Shown piece after piece: positions 1-11,968 of a DNA stretch of 64,000 nt (the first letter of the stretch is position 1; the number at the start of each line of letters is the position of its first letter). Made by a program: the position numbers and the translations under genes. Origin of the DNA: Ignelater luminosus (lineage: Eukaryota > Arthropoda > Insecta > Coleoptera > Elateridae). The notes under the pieces were generated by a model that had not been told where the DNA came from, did no database searches, and was given only the letters and a program-made list of their open reading frames with translations. Where the stretch lies: positions 62,001-126,000 of the forward strand of contig VTPC01001012.1 in the NCBI GenBank assembly GCA_011009095.1. Reading direction: 5' to 3'.

Positions 1-2
1 TA

Positions 3-760
3 TTTCTTGCTGGATTCACTGAAAGCAAAAGAATAAATTATAGTCAAAGGCGTTGTAGTGCAGTTGTCGTTAGTCTGAATACAAAGAAGCCGATTTTTAC
101 TATAAAAAAGCAACTTTCATTGAGAAAAAATCCTGGAAAATATACTAAGAGGCTTGAATTTTGAACCAAGAAAACAATCCCCACTGCTAGAAGAAAACTA
201 AATTTTACCGAAAAGGGCAAGACAAGGAATGTCGAATGTGTTAAGAGTTATAGAGAGAATTGCGAGAAACCAGATATGAACCCAAAGGTCTTAAAATTGA
301 GGCAAGGACGTTTTTAGAGCAATTAGCAAAAACTGAGAAGGAGATTCAAGAGATACAGACACAGACGAAAAATCAAAGAGAATCGGGCATCTGGTATCTA
401 GAAAGACGAAGCCGACTAATTGCTTCAACTTTCGGCGAGGTATGCAAGAGACGAATTACTACAAGCTGCAAATCTCTTGTAGGGAGAATTTGCTCCCCAC
501 GACCTCTTTATGTTCGTAGTATCGAATGGGGAATAAAAACAGAGTAATTGGTAATAGAGCAACAGAGAAGGTTATTGGCAAGAAAACAGAACCAGACTGT
601 TTTACATGATGGTTTTAGATTAACATGAAACCAAATTGGTACATAAACCTTTATTATACACTCGTTGAAAATTGCAAAAACATAAAGCCTAAAGATTCGG
701 CTTTCTTCTGTTAGCCAACGCGAATGTGCAACTTTTCTTGGATTCCTTTGGAGCAAGATT
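3..760 (+). pseudogene. YqaJ-type nuclease/recombinase domain remnant, 5' end outside window
   Basis: Translation from base 3 gives a basic stretch beginning FLAGFTESKRINYSQRR, broken by an in-frame TGA near 156. A frame change near 280 leads into an open stretch at 260-547. That stretch contains WYLERRSRLIASTFGEVCKRR and, after a gap, a GI(K)TE segment. This is the pattern of the YqaJ-like (phage exonuclease-fold) proteins that are multi-copy in aphids, beetles and other insects: 'W..ERR.RLTAS.FG.VCK.R..TSC'. After the TAA at 545 the frame continues (VIEQQRRLLARKQ), and patches such as ENCKNIKPKDSAF lie near 670-705, where the catalytic EIKC-like motif is expected. The domain is therefore present but broken at least three times. 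Family assignment is by recalled motif. The role in insects is unknown, probably transposon-borne. The catalytic E-x-K is not intact. Confidence 0.62.
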
Positions 761-769
761 GTTGACAAA

Positions 770-3055
770 TACCAGAAGCAGCAACTTGGCATATTTCTCA
801 CAAATATCTTTGATCAGTGCTCAAATTAACAGGAATAAGTTCTCATAAGTTTTTACTTAGTATCGGACAAAAATTGGTGTGAAAAAGACAAATGAAATTC
901 CAATAATCTGATACTTGATTCACCACAAATATTTCATGACATCGCAACAGGTAGATGATACATTTTTTGTTAGCTCTTTTGGGTCACCAAACACTGAACA
1001 GAAAGTGGCTGTTCTTGTTTTAGGCACAGTGAATAACTTAAATGGTCCAAAATATTTGAAAACGATGTTCTACCTATTACTGATTCAGGTATTCCAAGAA
1101 ATTTGTAAGCACGATCAAGACAATGGCATAAAGTACTTTAAGATGGTAAATACATACTTTAATGCTACCAATTTCGTTGAGCTTACTAACTGGCAGTTTT
1201 ATAAGCTAATAAACCTTCGAATGGTGAATTTCAGGTTGTCTTTAGTTTTGATAAAAAAATCAAAGATATACACTTAGGTCGACATTATAGATGCAGCGTC
1301 CAATTTTTCGTAGCAACTTATGGACCCTAATAGGTATGTTTTTGACTCGTCATACTTTAGGTATGTACCTTTAACTTGGACTAGTTCTTGTACCAACCTC
1401 TTTCAACTCATATGCTGTCCTACAGCTTGTTTTCTTCGTCCATCTCTGGCAAGCTTTTCAAATCACTGTCCACTTTTTCTCAAGCGTCTTCACAAAAAGA
1501 CTTGTCAAGTAAGATGATGTGGTTATCTGCAAACGCCTGGTTTTTGTCAGAAACAGTCAGAGAATTGCAAAAACGCCAGATCCGCATTCTCTTATCAGCT
1601 CTTGTAATACTGCTAGCAGTTGTTATTTACTTCCTTTTTCCCAAATATTCACAAAATGTAGCGGCAGTTATTGCTTTATGATATTCACTATTAACAGAAT
1701 CTATGGAACGAGCAAGTAGTGTTGCAGTGTTGTCAAGATGTGCAACTTGTCATTTAACGGGTTTTGCAACAGAAATAAAAGTAACATAAATATGGTATTA
1801 GCTATAACACTATCTAGCTGATAATTAATTAAGAGAGATGCATACAAAAACACTGACTTAAACTCTTCAATAACTAAATTTTACTTACCTACTCCTAAAT
1901 GCTAAAAAGAAGTCCATCAACATTTCATTGTATATTTTGAAGAAAAATATAAAACCTAGGAAGGTATCGAAGTTATTGGGCTAATGATTGCGAGAAGAGA
2001 AAGAATTTTATCATTTTTGTAGACCGCAAAACAATTTTCTGTTCAAATAGAAATTTAAATTGACTTATTGAAACATAGAAACCTTCTAAACTTACAAATA
2101 TGTATGGGGTTCGATCAACCTAATTCTGGCGTCTTCGTAATTCAATATTTTGACACCATTGATTGCCAGTTAATTAAACGATATGGAATCAAAACTTATA
2201 AGAAGTTCTTGTTGATTAAACATCGGCAAAAACAGGAAATAGGTAGATGTATATGTGAAAAAATCCCCTAGTATTTTATTTATTCAAAAAACTAAAGAAG
2301 CTGAATATGCTAAATGAGCACTGATCTATACACTTAAAACACGTTACCGAAAAAAGTAGTAACCGATAGTAGGTACCATTGTAACCAGGTAAAGCATCGA
2401 AGAATTCAATGTTTCCTAAGAATTTACTTGCTTGCTAATAATCAAACTGCGTTCAAAATATGGACTCAGTGAGCGCACAGAAACAGATATGGATAAATAA
2501 TTTGATCTACAATTTATTATTATCATTATTAGTCACTTAGAGGTAGTTGTATAACAAAAGTCCCAACATTTTAGACAGTAGATCTATTGTTCTTCTAGTT
2601 AACAAACTCTAGGGCGCTACACCTTATTAAAAAATGGTGCGAGAAAGCTTTGTAGATTAGTTTGATACATTTTTTGTGCCATCTACTAGAAGAAGAAGAG
2701 AAGACAAATTTACATTTCAAAGCTAAGGGAGAGGTCAAGTATCTGGAAGCGATTTTAGACAATAAACGGCAGCCAAAGTGAGCTGGTTGGTTCTGTTCCA
2801 TTTCTATCTGGTGGAAAAGTTGCGCGCACTAAAACAGACATGCAAACTTAAAATTAACCTGGTAGAAAGAAGAACTCGACGAGGGGCATTCTGCCATCTT
2901 CAAAAAATTAAATAAACATTCTACACTTAGTATGGTGGTAGCTAAGATAAATAAAACGTATACTAACTACCAACTACCCTTCGTTATTTTAATACCATCA
3001 AAAATATATTGAAGACAAGGACAAAATCCCATGGAGTTAGAAGAACTAGCTTTCT
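770..3055. other. No gene recognised
   Basis: AT-rich sequence. Open frames at 915-1277 and 1388-1681 begin at non-ATG codons, have low-complexity composition and match no family I recognise. No repeats with clear ends were seen. Confidence 0.5.
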
Positions 3056-3059
3056 ATGC

Positions 3060-3200
3060 AGACGGTTCTAAGACAATACAACTATTTGAGGTGTTAATTG
3101 AGCTAATGTCACACTCTGTTGCGATATTTTGTCGCGACGTTTCTGCTTCCGCCCTCAGGTTTTGGCCTTGAGAAGGGCGGTCTGGTGTAATATTTTGCAT
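3060..3200 (-). repeat. Terminal unit of an unassigned (Penelope-like?) element, copy A
   Basis: Read on the minus strand this carries GTCGCGACAAAATAT, then CGCAACAGAGTGTGACA, then TAGCTCAATTAACACCTCAA. The last part (3084-3105) is a perfect 22-bp inverted copy of 3492-3513. The GTCGCGACAAAATAT-AACAGAGTGTG block recurs in the opposite orientation at 11084-11114. A GC-rich hairpin at 3149-3180 (CCGCCCT paired with AGGGCGG) sits just upstream in the minus sense. The minus frame reads SRQNIATECDISSINTSN. Repeated, inverted terminal units flanking an ORF would fit a Penelope-like element with inverted pLTRs, but no reverse transcriptase or GIY-YIG domain is seen, so the class is inference. Confidence 0.5.
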
Positions 3201-3240
3201 TCTTAATTTTAATTTTACTTTTTTTAGAGAACATTTGAAC

Positions 3241-3567
3241 ATGGGCCCGAGGTTAGAAATGGTTTGGAGAGCTTGGCAGCTTGAAAATACTTTAAGTAAG
3301 CTCGTGCAAGAGGAAAATCACCTAACCTTCCTCTGCAAATGCCGGGAAAAGAAGGTAATCCCGAAAGGTTTACGCCCGAAAACTCTGATACATAACCGAC
3401 GATCAGCCAAAATTGCAGAAAGAGTCAGCAAAGCATTGCTACAAGAAAGGATAAATCAGCATCAGAAATGCACCCAGAAATACGAGCACAGTAGCTCAAT
3501 TAACACCTCAAATGAGAATCCACACTCATCAACTTTTAGACAACACAATAAAACTAACCGATACTGA
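3241..3567 (+). CDS. 108-residue basic ORF of a repeated element
   Basis: The frame is open from upstream; the first ATG is at 3241, 9 bases after a TTTTTTTAG tract that could be a splice acceptor. The product is highly basic, with LVQEENHLTFLCKCREKKVIP, then KGLRPKT, then RRSAKIAERVSKALLQERI. This resembles the short region 'FL..CR...VIPKGLR.K.P......AKI.ERAS..L.RERI' that I recall from many repetitive invertebrate proteins, possibly upstream ORFs of Penelope-like or other retroelements. The last 25 or so residues are translated from the repeat unit at 3477-3560. No enzymatic motif is visible. It could be a 5' fragment of a longer ORF; no continuation is seen after 3567. Confidence 0.4.
   Translation: MGPRLEMVWRAWQLENTLSKLVQEENHLTFLCKCREKKVIPKGLRPKTLIHNRRSAKIAERVSKALLQERINQHQKCTQKYEHSSSINTSNENPHSSTFRQHNKTNRY
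3477..3560 (+). repeat. Terminal unit, copy B (inverted relative to copy A)
   Basis: TAGCTCAATTAACACCTCAA at 3492-3511 is the exact reverse complement of the copy A segment. The stretch that follows (GAGAATCCACACTCATCAAC) matches copy C near 11139-11160 (ATAATCCACACCCATCAACT). Copies A and B bracket the 3241-3567 ORF. Confidence 0.6.
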
Positions 3568-3569
3568 AA

Positions 3570-6500
3570 TATATGAGATAGCTAGAAGTGAAGAAAAAAC
3601 CTTTAAGAAGATCGGAACCAGCCTGTGAAATTGCACAGGAGGTGACAGAGCAGGAGATTGAAAACACTGCTCAGGCAATGGCCTAAAAATTATTAATAGG
3701 AGACCCCCGGACAAAAATAATTTAAAATTTTGCAGGCGGATTCTTCAACATATGATTTGCTTAGTCTGAACAGGCAGAACATTGAGCTACTGAAAAGGTA
3801 ATGTTAGTTGAATTAAACAACTGTTATCTATAAGGGGGAAGGTAAAATAGGTAAAATTCTTATCAAAATCCTTCGCTCAGGCTCACTGATAGAAGAAGAG
3901 AGAAGAAGGGTACGGAAGTGGAAAATCCTTAGACTGACGTCACATATAAATTGATCTGATAGGCATACTGTTTTTATGATAGGACCAATCGCCACTTTTA
4001 TCTATCTGGCCTAACTAGAATCTGAAAAGCGAGACTCACAACCACAAGTTTTAACATATGCTGGATGATGAATGCGGAGTCACATTGATAGAATTAGCTC
4101 GCCTAATAACTAAAACGTTTGAATATTTTATAGTTCGAACTAAATACTTTAATTAAAGTTAGTGTTTGCTGATCAATTTGCCCGAAAGCCAAGTTTGCCT
4201 ACTCCTGTATTATGACTTATGAGTATCCAAAATACCTCCACTAAAACGTTAGGACATGAAGTTACAATAATAATATGTTGGGTTCAAGGTAAAAAAATCC
4301 ATGCATGAATTAAATTAATTAGTAAATTCTCTTAAATTATTTCATGTTGTATGCAATGCTTTTCTGGAAAAATGGTAGTAGAACGAAGGAGAAAAGGTAT
4401 GGTTGATACAAAATACTAATAGAAACGCCTGTGACTACCAAGTTATCAGTAATTAATGATTGAAGGTTTTCAACAGAGTTATCAAAAGCAAGGATAGGCT
4501 TAATGGGGACTCCTTATAGAAATGGTTAGCAAAAGGTCCGGTAAACACAAACTGCAAAGGTTTACTATTTCTAAACAACCAACTGAGAGACTGCCCATAA
4601 ATCGTGTAGATAAAAAAAGACAATATTATGCATTCTCGAAGAAACTCATTCATGAAGGATTGATTAGAAGCCGTGACAATTTTAATTATGTGTAGGGAAA
4701 GTGAGCAAATTATATGCTTTATGCGTTTTGCCTGCAGCTTACCTTTAGAATCAGAAATAAAAGTAAATCAGTTTATTTGTGTGTCCTATTTAACTCTCTT
4801 AAGGTCACATTGTGGCATTTCATGTCGTTTTGGTCCTAAATTAACGAATCGTGTATAATTAAGAATTACATTCTGTCTCCAGTGACTTACAACTAGGGTT
4901 ACCGTTTGTGACAACCCCAGATTAATCATAATAATCAGCACTAAAACTGAGCTTTGTCAAAATGATAAGCAAATTGCATGAAGTTAGACTTGGAAAAATG
5001 AATCACCTTGAAAAAGAATAAATTAATCTTCGTTCTGTTACTACACAAACATATTTTACGTAGATTTTCAAAATGCGAGTCGTTCCATCAAAAGCAATAA
5101 AGTATACAAATAACAGAAATGTCTTGCAACACCTCTGTTAATTAATCAAAAAAACAAGCGAAAATGAAAGAAACACGAATAAAATCTAAAAATACAGAAA
5201 CATCTGCTTTAAAATCCATTCGCATATAAAAACAAAAAGTATTACTCGAGTTAGACATTATTTGACATAACTACGTGAAACTTTCAAGAAACTTAAATTA
5301 CTTATCGATAAAGTATAACAGAACTCAATTTGCGGATCAAATCTATTTTTTCGAAATGAATAGAAGTTTTCAATTTTACTGAATGTCTTTTATAGTAATG
5401 CATTCGTCCTAAAGCAAAATTTATTTCCGTTCCCTTTATTTTCTTATTTTGCACAAAACATATTTCCCAGATGAATGTTGGAAATAGTTCCAGCACATCT
5501 CGTGGCGCAAAATAGTTCATCGATTAGTTTTCAAGGGTCTTCACACTCAGAAAATTACTTTCAAAAAACTTCCTATCCAAAATTCAATTTACTTCGGACG
5601 AACCAAATTCTCCCCAATTAAACAACTTGTCGGTATTTAGGGATTAAATTCGTGAGATTCCTGCTAGACGATAATGTCAACTTTCCGATAAAAGAGACTG
5701 CTGTTGTAATTAGCAGTTACTTTTAATTGGATTAAATACTCCCGCTAACCGTAATTGAACTGGATGTTGCATGTTGCAAAAATTATTTGATGGCTTCGAC
5801 CGTTCTGATTTATCTCGTCTTGAAAATATCAGCACGACATCGACAAGTGCTGACACTTGCAGGCGAGCATTTTTATTGGCAGCATATTATTAAACGCCGG
5901 CCCCCGCTGAATATTCAGGATCGATCTAATATTACTTGGCCGTTTCAACCAGTCAATATTTAATTTGCGAAATGCGCTCGAGGTAATTTCGTTATATTAT
6001 TTCGGTGACAAAAATTAATGTAGAATTCCTACTAAATTAAATGAAATGCAATTAAAGGTTTCCATTTTTTTTCTTGATTTTCAATGGGTTCGATTAAAAA
6101 TGCAAGCACCAATTAATATTCGCGTGTGCTACCAAACACGAATCAACCAAATCAGCATAATTGCGTTATTTCAGATTCAAATCAACAAATGTCATTAATT
6201 TTCCCTTGAAAATCAACAAAATGTTCACTAGAGAGCATATTGGTGTGGTTTCGTTTTATTTGATTTCAACGAGGTATTACGTTCTGCTTTCGTGCAACCA
6301 GATAATGGAGTTTGATTTATTACCTGACGACCCGTTATTTATCGAAATCCATCAGTTAATGGTGGTTACAAAGTATGAGTTTCCTAGTTAATTCAGCAAA
6401 TATCACCTTTTCAATGCAGCCGAAAGCGGAGTTAATTAATTTTCTTTAACACCCCATAAGAATATATTTTAGAGGCATAAAAGCAGAATTAGTTTGTTAC

Positions 6501-8895
6501 AATGGATATTCATTCACGTATTATAGCGAGATATCTAAAAGGTTTTTGTTGAGATTTTCGGGCTTATGGCTAAAATCGCGTATGAATTTTAATACGTGCG
6601 AATTGTGAAAGGAAATGGCGGTAACAAAGGATAATAAATTACTCAACCTGTTGAATTCAATTTATAAGAAACCATGTCAGATAGGGTCAGACGCATAGGC
6701 TTTTCTGATAAATGCACAATCATTTTTCATCTTGGCATGTTAAGGCCATCAAAACAATGTTGTTTATGAAAATCTGATACGACCGTGACGTTCGAAGAAA
6801 TGTTTTCTACAACATCAGGAATGCGAGTTCGGAAACATGGAACCCGTGAACAAACTTATGATTACTTATCATTTTGTTCTACATAAGTTTCGGAGGAAGT
6901 GCTGAATCGAGATAGCCCGTCCGAAATGACTTATACGAGCTTTGACTATTCCAACAAACTTAACAAAGTTCGATTAAGCATTAACGTTATTTTTGCTCTT
7001 GAGAGAGTAAACAGATAAGTTTGAAGGTTTTCAGTTGAGCGGGTTAATCGAAAAACCAAATTTAATTGAAATTGTTTATGGCTTTCTATTTGTACGGAAT
7101 AATCAAATTTATATATTCAGAAAAATTCTACAAAAATGGGATATCCTAAAAGACTATCCCTAATAAAACCTCTTCAAACATCGCGTTGCGTCATCGGGTA
7201 ACAATTGCGATTTTCCGCTTTTTGACTTCAAAGATGACCCTTTCAAAATAACCATAAGAAAGTTTAGATTTGCCGTAGCGAATTCTCTTCCTTTGTTGTG
7301 GAAGTATCCGCTATGATAGTAAAATAAATCCGAGATCTCTTGTCTTGTTTAATAATCCTAAAAATAAAATTTCGAACCTAAAAATAAAAGTATGGGAAGT
7401 CACTGTAGCACATCATAATGAATGAACTCGGGCAAGAATTACCTTTGTCAAAAAAGATCATTGTATTATTTACTGTAATCTTTTGGTTTTTGCAACCGTT
7501 TTTTCATTACTGTGTTAATGAATTTTTGAATTATTGGGCGGTGTTAAACTGGTTTATGAAAGAATACCCTCTGCTACCTCGTACCCACTAAATTTAGCTT
7601 GTTATACTTTTCTGTCTGATACAGATTTTGTTTAATAAATCTTCTTAGCGTTTTTATGAAAATTTTATTTTGTTCATTTTGCCTCTTCTGTGGACTGCGT
7701 AATAAACATTTGTTAGTTCATTATTTTGTCGTGAACTAACTAGGAAGAAAAAGCCGCAAACATAATGTCATTCTTAGATTTATTAGTTTTGGGGAAATTT
7801 TCGAGTTCTTATTTCCAATGAATTGAAGTATTTTCTGAAACTTTAGTTATTTATTTGTAAAAACAACATTTGTAATATTTTCAGTCGCATGTTGGAGGTT
7901 AGGTATCTGTTGTTTTCAAATTAAAAACGTTTTATCCGTCTATTATAATTTTTTCGATTAATCTTGTGGTAGAGGCAGCCGCATAAATAAATTTGGTTAG
8001 TTAGACAACACACGTTTACTAATAAATTATTTAAAACAGTTAAAATCAATTTATTGGGATTAGGTTAAATAAATGGAAAATGTCAATAAGTCAAGATTTA
8101 TCTGCAACAGAAATTAAATTTTAAAATTACGAGTGCTTGAAATTCTTCAAGATGACATCAAACAAGAAATACACCAAGACATCTAGAACAAATTAAGACG
8201 AAACATAATATAAGATACAGGCAAAATTGATAGCAAGAAGCTTGTCACAAAATTTTGGAGAACGTGAACTTTGTGAAGCAAGCAACCATAAGAATGGTAT
8301 TAACAATATCTAGAATTAATTGTCCAAAGTGAAAACAGCATTTTGAACAGAAATTTGGAAGAAACTCTATATACGAGAAGTGTTCGATAATTTGTCTACC
8401 AGTGTCAGTAGAAGCACAAGACTCCCCCCACATCTAAGATGTTCAAGGGAGGAAGATTTACAGAAAAACTCATAGCAGCTGTCTTATGGGATGAGGAAGG
8501 ACTTTTACTCCTACTACACGGGCATCCATAAGTGGGGGAGAGCTAGGCTAACATAATGATCGCTTTACAGATGTCTATTAAGGAAAAGACAACTCTTGCT
8601 GCTAATTCACGACTGCCCGTTTAATATCCTGGATGGCTCTCTTTGATTATATCCTGTTGCGTCTTAGAAGAAATCTCTTCCTGGACAGCGCTTTTCAAGT
8701 AATTAAGAAATCGTGAAAGCGGTGACGTTCTTGTTTAAAGATCAACTAAGAGAAATCTTTTCAAAGAGGTCGCTGTAGATTAAGTGTAAAAAACTGTCAC
8801 AAGAAATTAAACAAAAAATTGATAATCTTCCTACTTAGACCGATTATTGGGCGCTCTTTAAGCAGCAACCCAGAGGATTCAAAGAAAAAAAATCA
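3570..8895. other. Long gene-free AT-rich stretch
   Basis: Only short chance ORFs. The sub-stretch about 5640-6450 is less degenerate-looking, with many TAAT/ATTA cores and GC-containing islands (for example near 5895-5915 and 5985). It is noted separately as a possible conserved noncoding element. No element termini or coding similarity was recognised elsewhere. Confidence 0.5.
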
Positions 8896-8898
8896 ATT

Positions 8899-9290
8899 TT
8901 GTCTGCAAACTCAAAAGAAACATATATGGATCCAAACAAGCTGCCAGATCATGGAACTAGAAAATCAACAAAACCTTCCTTGCAAATGGCTTTGCAGCAA
9001 GCTAAAGATGGAATTCTTAGAATACACCAAAAGGGCTACATAGAACAATTATTAACAAAATTAAATCTGAAGATTGCAAAAGGTTCCACGATACTGCTTG
9101 GTACTGAATGGTGTAAGAATAAAGAGTTAGTACCATTTGAGAACAAAGAAATTTGCAGATTTTACCATAAATAGAAGACCGGATTGCTGTAAGTTTGGAT
9201 ATTAAGTAGAAGAGTTAGTAAACGATTTAATGATTGTTTTGAGAATTATCCTTGATGAAATCAGTTTCGGAATAGAATATTTCTGGAGCT
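8899..9290 (+). pseudogene. Ty1/copia-type polyprotein fragment (end of reverse transcriptase)
   Basis: The open frame at 8899-9174 includes KDGILRIHQKGYIEQLLTKL followed by NLKIAKGST and WCKNKELVPFENKE. This is the copia-family region just after the RT palm ('..L.Q..YIE.LL.KF.M..AK...TP'). Past 9175, in another frame, ILSRRVSKRFND matches the following 'TRPDI.FAV..LSR..SKP' block. The two parts need a frameshift and the block before the RT active site is absent. The piece has no LTRs, protease, integrase or catalytic YVDD. It is a short dead fragment of an LTR retrotransposon. Confidence 0.6.
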
Positions 9291-9299
9291 CTATCGAAA

Positions 9300-11035
9300 G
9301 ACCAATTCAATAGAGTCGGTTTGGTGTTTATTGCCGGAGTATAGATCATGGAATCACTTGCAGGACATTTTTAAAAATAACTAGTAGATTCAAGAATCAA
9401 GAATTTGATCAAAAACAGGGCATTTGTGGATAGTCATTCATCCATAACAGTTCAGTAGCGTTGTTGTATTAACTAAGTGTAGAACTGGTTTTACTGTTTT
9501 CTGTGTAACAACGTCTGAAGCAGTTCCTATAGACTGATAACTTTGTTAACGTTGTTGAGCTGTAAAAAAGAATGCCCTACCTATCGGCTATCATGTCAGA
9601 CACCCCTGAAAGTGCAATTCACCATCGCATCGGTCTAAAGCTTGACCCATCTTTGATACAAACAGCGTCCACAAGAAATTCCATTGCGACTTGAGGCGAA
9701 GTTTCTCTATTTATTCAAGTTTGTTGGTTGTGTACACCACTATTAATGTTAACGAAATATGTTAAATTGTGTGTGCAGTTTTTTGTTTTTACAAAAATAT
9801 GTTTCTGTTAAAGAATCACTACAAAGAAAATTGCAAATAAGTGCGTCAGTTTATTATACAAGATGGTGAATTTATTCTTTCATTTTATGAAATTCAAACT
9901 ACAATAATCGAAAACAGTTAACAATAATTTAGCTGTCATTCATTGGGAATTGTGTTGATCTTCAATTCAATAATTAAAAAAATGATCTGCAGAGAATGTT
10001 AAAACAATGAGCATTATCTTGAGAATTGGGTACGCAGCAGGAAATGTTTTAATGTCTAGAAATAGCCCTTTGAAAAAAATCGGCAGTTGAAAGCATCTTT
10101 CAAGAGGCAACCAAGAACGATAGTATGTTCAGCATTCTGATCAACGGTATTGAGTCGAAAATTTGCAATTAACAGATCCATTCCAATTAAAGCTGTCTGC
10201 AAGAAAATAAATTTCAGCAATATCACGTATAAGATGTTTGGTTCAGGAATTTACCGAAAACGATTATGCCCGTAGACTACCATTTTGTCGATTTATTAGA
10301 ACACAAATCAAATTTAATTAAATTTTCTAAACATTATTTTATTTGCGAATAAAGCAACGTTAAAAACTAATCTTAGATTCCTTCGTTTGGGAAACTTACA
10401 AATGAAGAGTACCAAACAACAGTAGTTGTCAAATGGTTTAGAAAAAACTTATTTTATGTAAAAAACAATAACTGTGTCATTCTGAATGTGTCCATATTTT
10501 AGTATTGTATCAGTCAATACAGTTATTGCGGCACATTAACTTTGGAATTCATTTATGGTTTGTCGAATCGATTCTTTAAGCACTCAGAAGGAATTCGCCT
10601 AAAGGTCGATTTTGAGTTAGCAAAGTTTAGGTATGTAATTCAAAGAAGTCGTTGAGTTGTCATTGTTATTGGTGTTTAGGCATCTCTATGAATTTTTAAA
10701 TACCTTCATGTAAACAACTTTGACATGTATTTTAGTTTTTTCTTGAGTTGGGCAAATTTGCATTAAAGTCGCTTGAATCTTACCAGAATGCAAATCAAAA
10801 ACTTCTTGGATAACGTTTTATAAGCCGAAATCCTTGTTTGGCCGTTCCGGATATTAGTGGTAGGCAATTTTCCGTTTCGTTTGATCTAAATTTTTAGCAG
10901 GATCTCAAAATCCTGCTTTAACTATATAAAAGCCTTTTGTACTTTAAACCAGCCATTGCGCATTTTTATAAACGCTTGTTTTATATCGCACTTACATGAA
11001 GACTTTTTTTGAGGATTTAATTGGGCTATTCCCAC
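9300..11035. other. No gene recognised
   Basis: AT-rich, no open frame above 60 codons, no terminal repeats identified. Confidence 0.5.
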
Positions 11036-11042
11036 ATGATTT

Positions 11043-11172
11043 TGCTCAGGGCAAACGAAAACAGAGTCAGCTTCCTAAACGTCGCGACAAAATATTGCAA
11101 CAGAGTGTGGCAATAGCCCAATTATGAGAATGATAATCCACACCCATCAACTTTCATACAACAATTACATAA
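11043..11172 (+). repeat. Terminal unit, copy C
   Basis: Contains AACGTCGCGACAAAATATTG, then CAACAGAGTGTGGCA, then ATAATCCACACCCATCAACT. The first half matches copy A (opposite strand, about 3110-3143); the second half matches copy B (3513-3535). It therefore shows that A and B are two ends of one repeated unit. There is no ORF in this copy. Confidence 0.55.
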
Positions 11173-11334
11173 AGACAATAAGATTTCGCCTGCCTTTCTA
11201 TCTAGTTTATTGCATATAAATTTCTAAACTTTTGGTTTAGATATTTATAGTTACTTAACGGTTACTTGTTGTAACTGAAGATTATTAATGTTATATATAA
11301 CACCCGAGCAGCCTTATTTTTCTCTAAAGAATGT

Positions 11335-11968
11335 ACAGTATTTTGGTTTATTTGCTGTGCCACACTTGTAAAAAATTTTCGCAACAATTTTATTGATTAA
11401 GATTTTATGTACAAAAACCAGGCAATTAGTTCCAAAAATGTACAAGCCATTTACAGACTTGACCAACTGAGTACCACTGGAAAAGCATTGTCAAAGATAG
11501 CCAATGCTCACATACAGCCAACTTTATTTCAGGCAGTGCTGCCCAAATGTTCAGCCACAGATAGTGGCGATGTATATTCATGGTTAATTGCTAAAGTCGA
11601 TGACGCATGCTATGCTATAAATAGCAGAAAACTGAATAGCAATAAATTATGTAACAAGGCTTTGTCCTCAGCATGCAAGGCAATACATACTAAATGAAAT
11701 GTCTGAAATCATAAAAGAATAGTAAGAATCGATAAACAAGGTACCCCAAAACGACCGCCTCGTTTTGATGGTTGCGTACTAACAGCTTCTGCAATAACAC
11801 AAATTTATGAAATACAAAAGAAACAAGGCTATACATTTTTACTGACTGCAAGCCTGCATCAAGACATACAATCAGTTTTCAATTTATAGACAACGCGGTG
11901 GTTATAATAGAAACCCCACAGTAAAATCGTTTTGTGCCGTTCTAAAGAGTATAAAAATTTTATATTAA
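11335..11968 (+). pseudogene. P-element superfamily (THAP9-like) transposase fragment
   Basis: The first patch (about 11355-11395, needing a one-base shift) reads VPHL.KNFRNNFI, the 'FD.PHLIK..RN' segment of P-element transposases. The open frame at 11407-11697 follows with YRLDQLSTTGKALSKIANAHIQP and a WLIAKVDDACYAINSRKL stretch, matching the 'RLAPKLT..HI.P..F' and '..ID..FD.LNSR' positions. Further on, in shifted frames, RFDGCVLTASAITQIYEI, GYTFLLTASLHQD and RQRGGYNRNPTVKSF correspond to the C-terminal 'GF..LTSRLNQD.LENFF..IRQ.GG.N.NPT.' block. At least two frameshifts and several stops make it dead. The copy is cut at 11968 by the Jockey insertion. No 31-bp P terminal repeats were found. 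The N-terminal THAP finger is absent. Confidence 0.68.
11960..11968 (+). repeat. Target-site duplication TTATATTAA (left copy)
   Basis: Same nine bases at 13862-13870; the two copies bracket the Jockey element and its A-tail. Confidence 0.6.

Noticed and set aside
915-1277. 120-codon ORF
   Set aside because: Starts at TTG, matches no family, no supporting splice or context signals.
3935-3942. CRE octamer TGACGTCA (also at 57243 and 63136)
   Set aside because: Three in 64 kb is only modestly above expectation; this copy has no gene context.
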